From positions 1 to 5,700 of the forward strand of contig CAKTUH010000026.1 in assembly GCA_934621885.1 (NCBI GenBank): a stretch of DNA of 5,700 bases, written 5' to 3'. The notes below the pieces were generated by a model that did no database searches, was not told the origin of the DNA, and saw only the letters and a list, made by a program, of their open reading frames with translations. This DNA comes from an uncultured Collinsella sp. (GTDB lineage Bacteria > Actinomycetota > Coriobacteriia > Coriobacteriales > Coriobacteriaceae). The position numbers and the translations under genes are program-made. Below, in pieces: positions 5,669-5,700 of the stretch (positions within the stretch are counted from its first letter, which is position 1; each line of letters opens with the position of its first letter).

Positions 5669-5700
5669 TAAATACGTTCTGCGATCTCGTGGATGAGGTA
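5668..5700 (-). CDS. C-terminal fragment of a convergent minus-strand gene (product unknown)
   Basis: Reading in from the right edge on the minus strand, the last ten codons would be YLIHEIAERI followed by TAG (complement of 5668-5670). The codons and amphipathic helix-like residues are plausible for a real C-terminus, and a strong hairpin follows immediately, as is common after a gene. It would converge on the marR-ABC operon, which fits the repeat-rich gap between them. Ten residues are too few to name a product, and the call is tentative. Confidence 0.35.
   Translation of the reverse strand, partial: YLIHEIAERI

Overview
The window holds one complete three-gene operon on the + strand: a MarR-family regulator (287-736) followed by the two half-transporters of a heterodimeric type IV ABC exporter (733-3099 and 3099-4955). 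It ends in a textbook intrinsic terminator (4987-5022). The coding DNA is GC-rich with strong G/C preference at third codon positions, while the flanking DNA is richer in A+T and full of palindromes. The coding style and intergenic repeat style suggest a high-GC Gram-positive gut bacterium, most likely a coriobacterium such as Collinsella. That assignment is an impression from style and was not tested by a search.

Layout. Positions 1-286 are non-coding leader. They carry a minus-strand promoter-like sequence with a Shine-Dalgarno-like stretch at the extreme left edge, hinting at a divergent gene just outside the window, plus two inverted repeats ahead of marR. The three genes are packed by overlaps of 4 bp (GTGA) and 1 bp (TAATG), each with its own Shine-Dalgarno sequence, so translational coupling and a fixed subunit ratio are likely. 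Positions 5023-5667 contain no gene I can support. They form a chain of inverted-repeat elements: a 230-bp unit bounded by 32-bp imperfect inverted repeats, a 65-bp nested REP-like hairpin, a cluster of small palindromes, a structured unit of about 100 bp, and a perfect 12-bp hairpin. The last 33 bases probably encode the C-terminus of a convergent gene on the minus strand.

How the genes work together. The MarR protein probably senses a small molecule and controls its own operon. The two ABC subunits form a pair with one competent and one degenerate ATP site. The first subunit has Asp for the catalytic Glu and Gln for the switch His; the second is canonical in those positions but has LSQGQ in place of LSGGQ. 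This is the arrangement of TM287/288-type and other heterodimeric multidrug exporters. The first subunit also has an insertion of about 200 residues, rich in Met, Gln and acidic residues, between TM1 and TM2. It is predicted to lie outside the cell and is the most unusual feature of the coding part. Substrate and function of the insertion cannot be read from the sequence.
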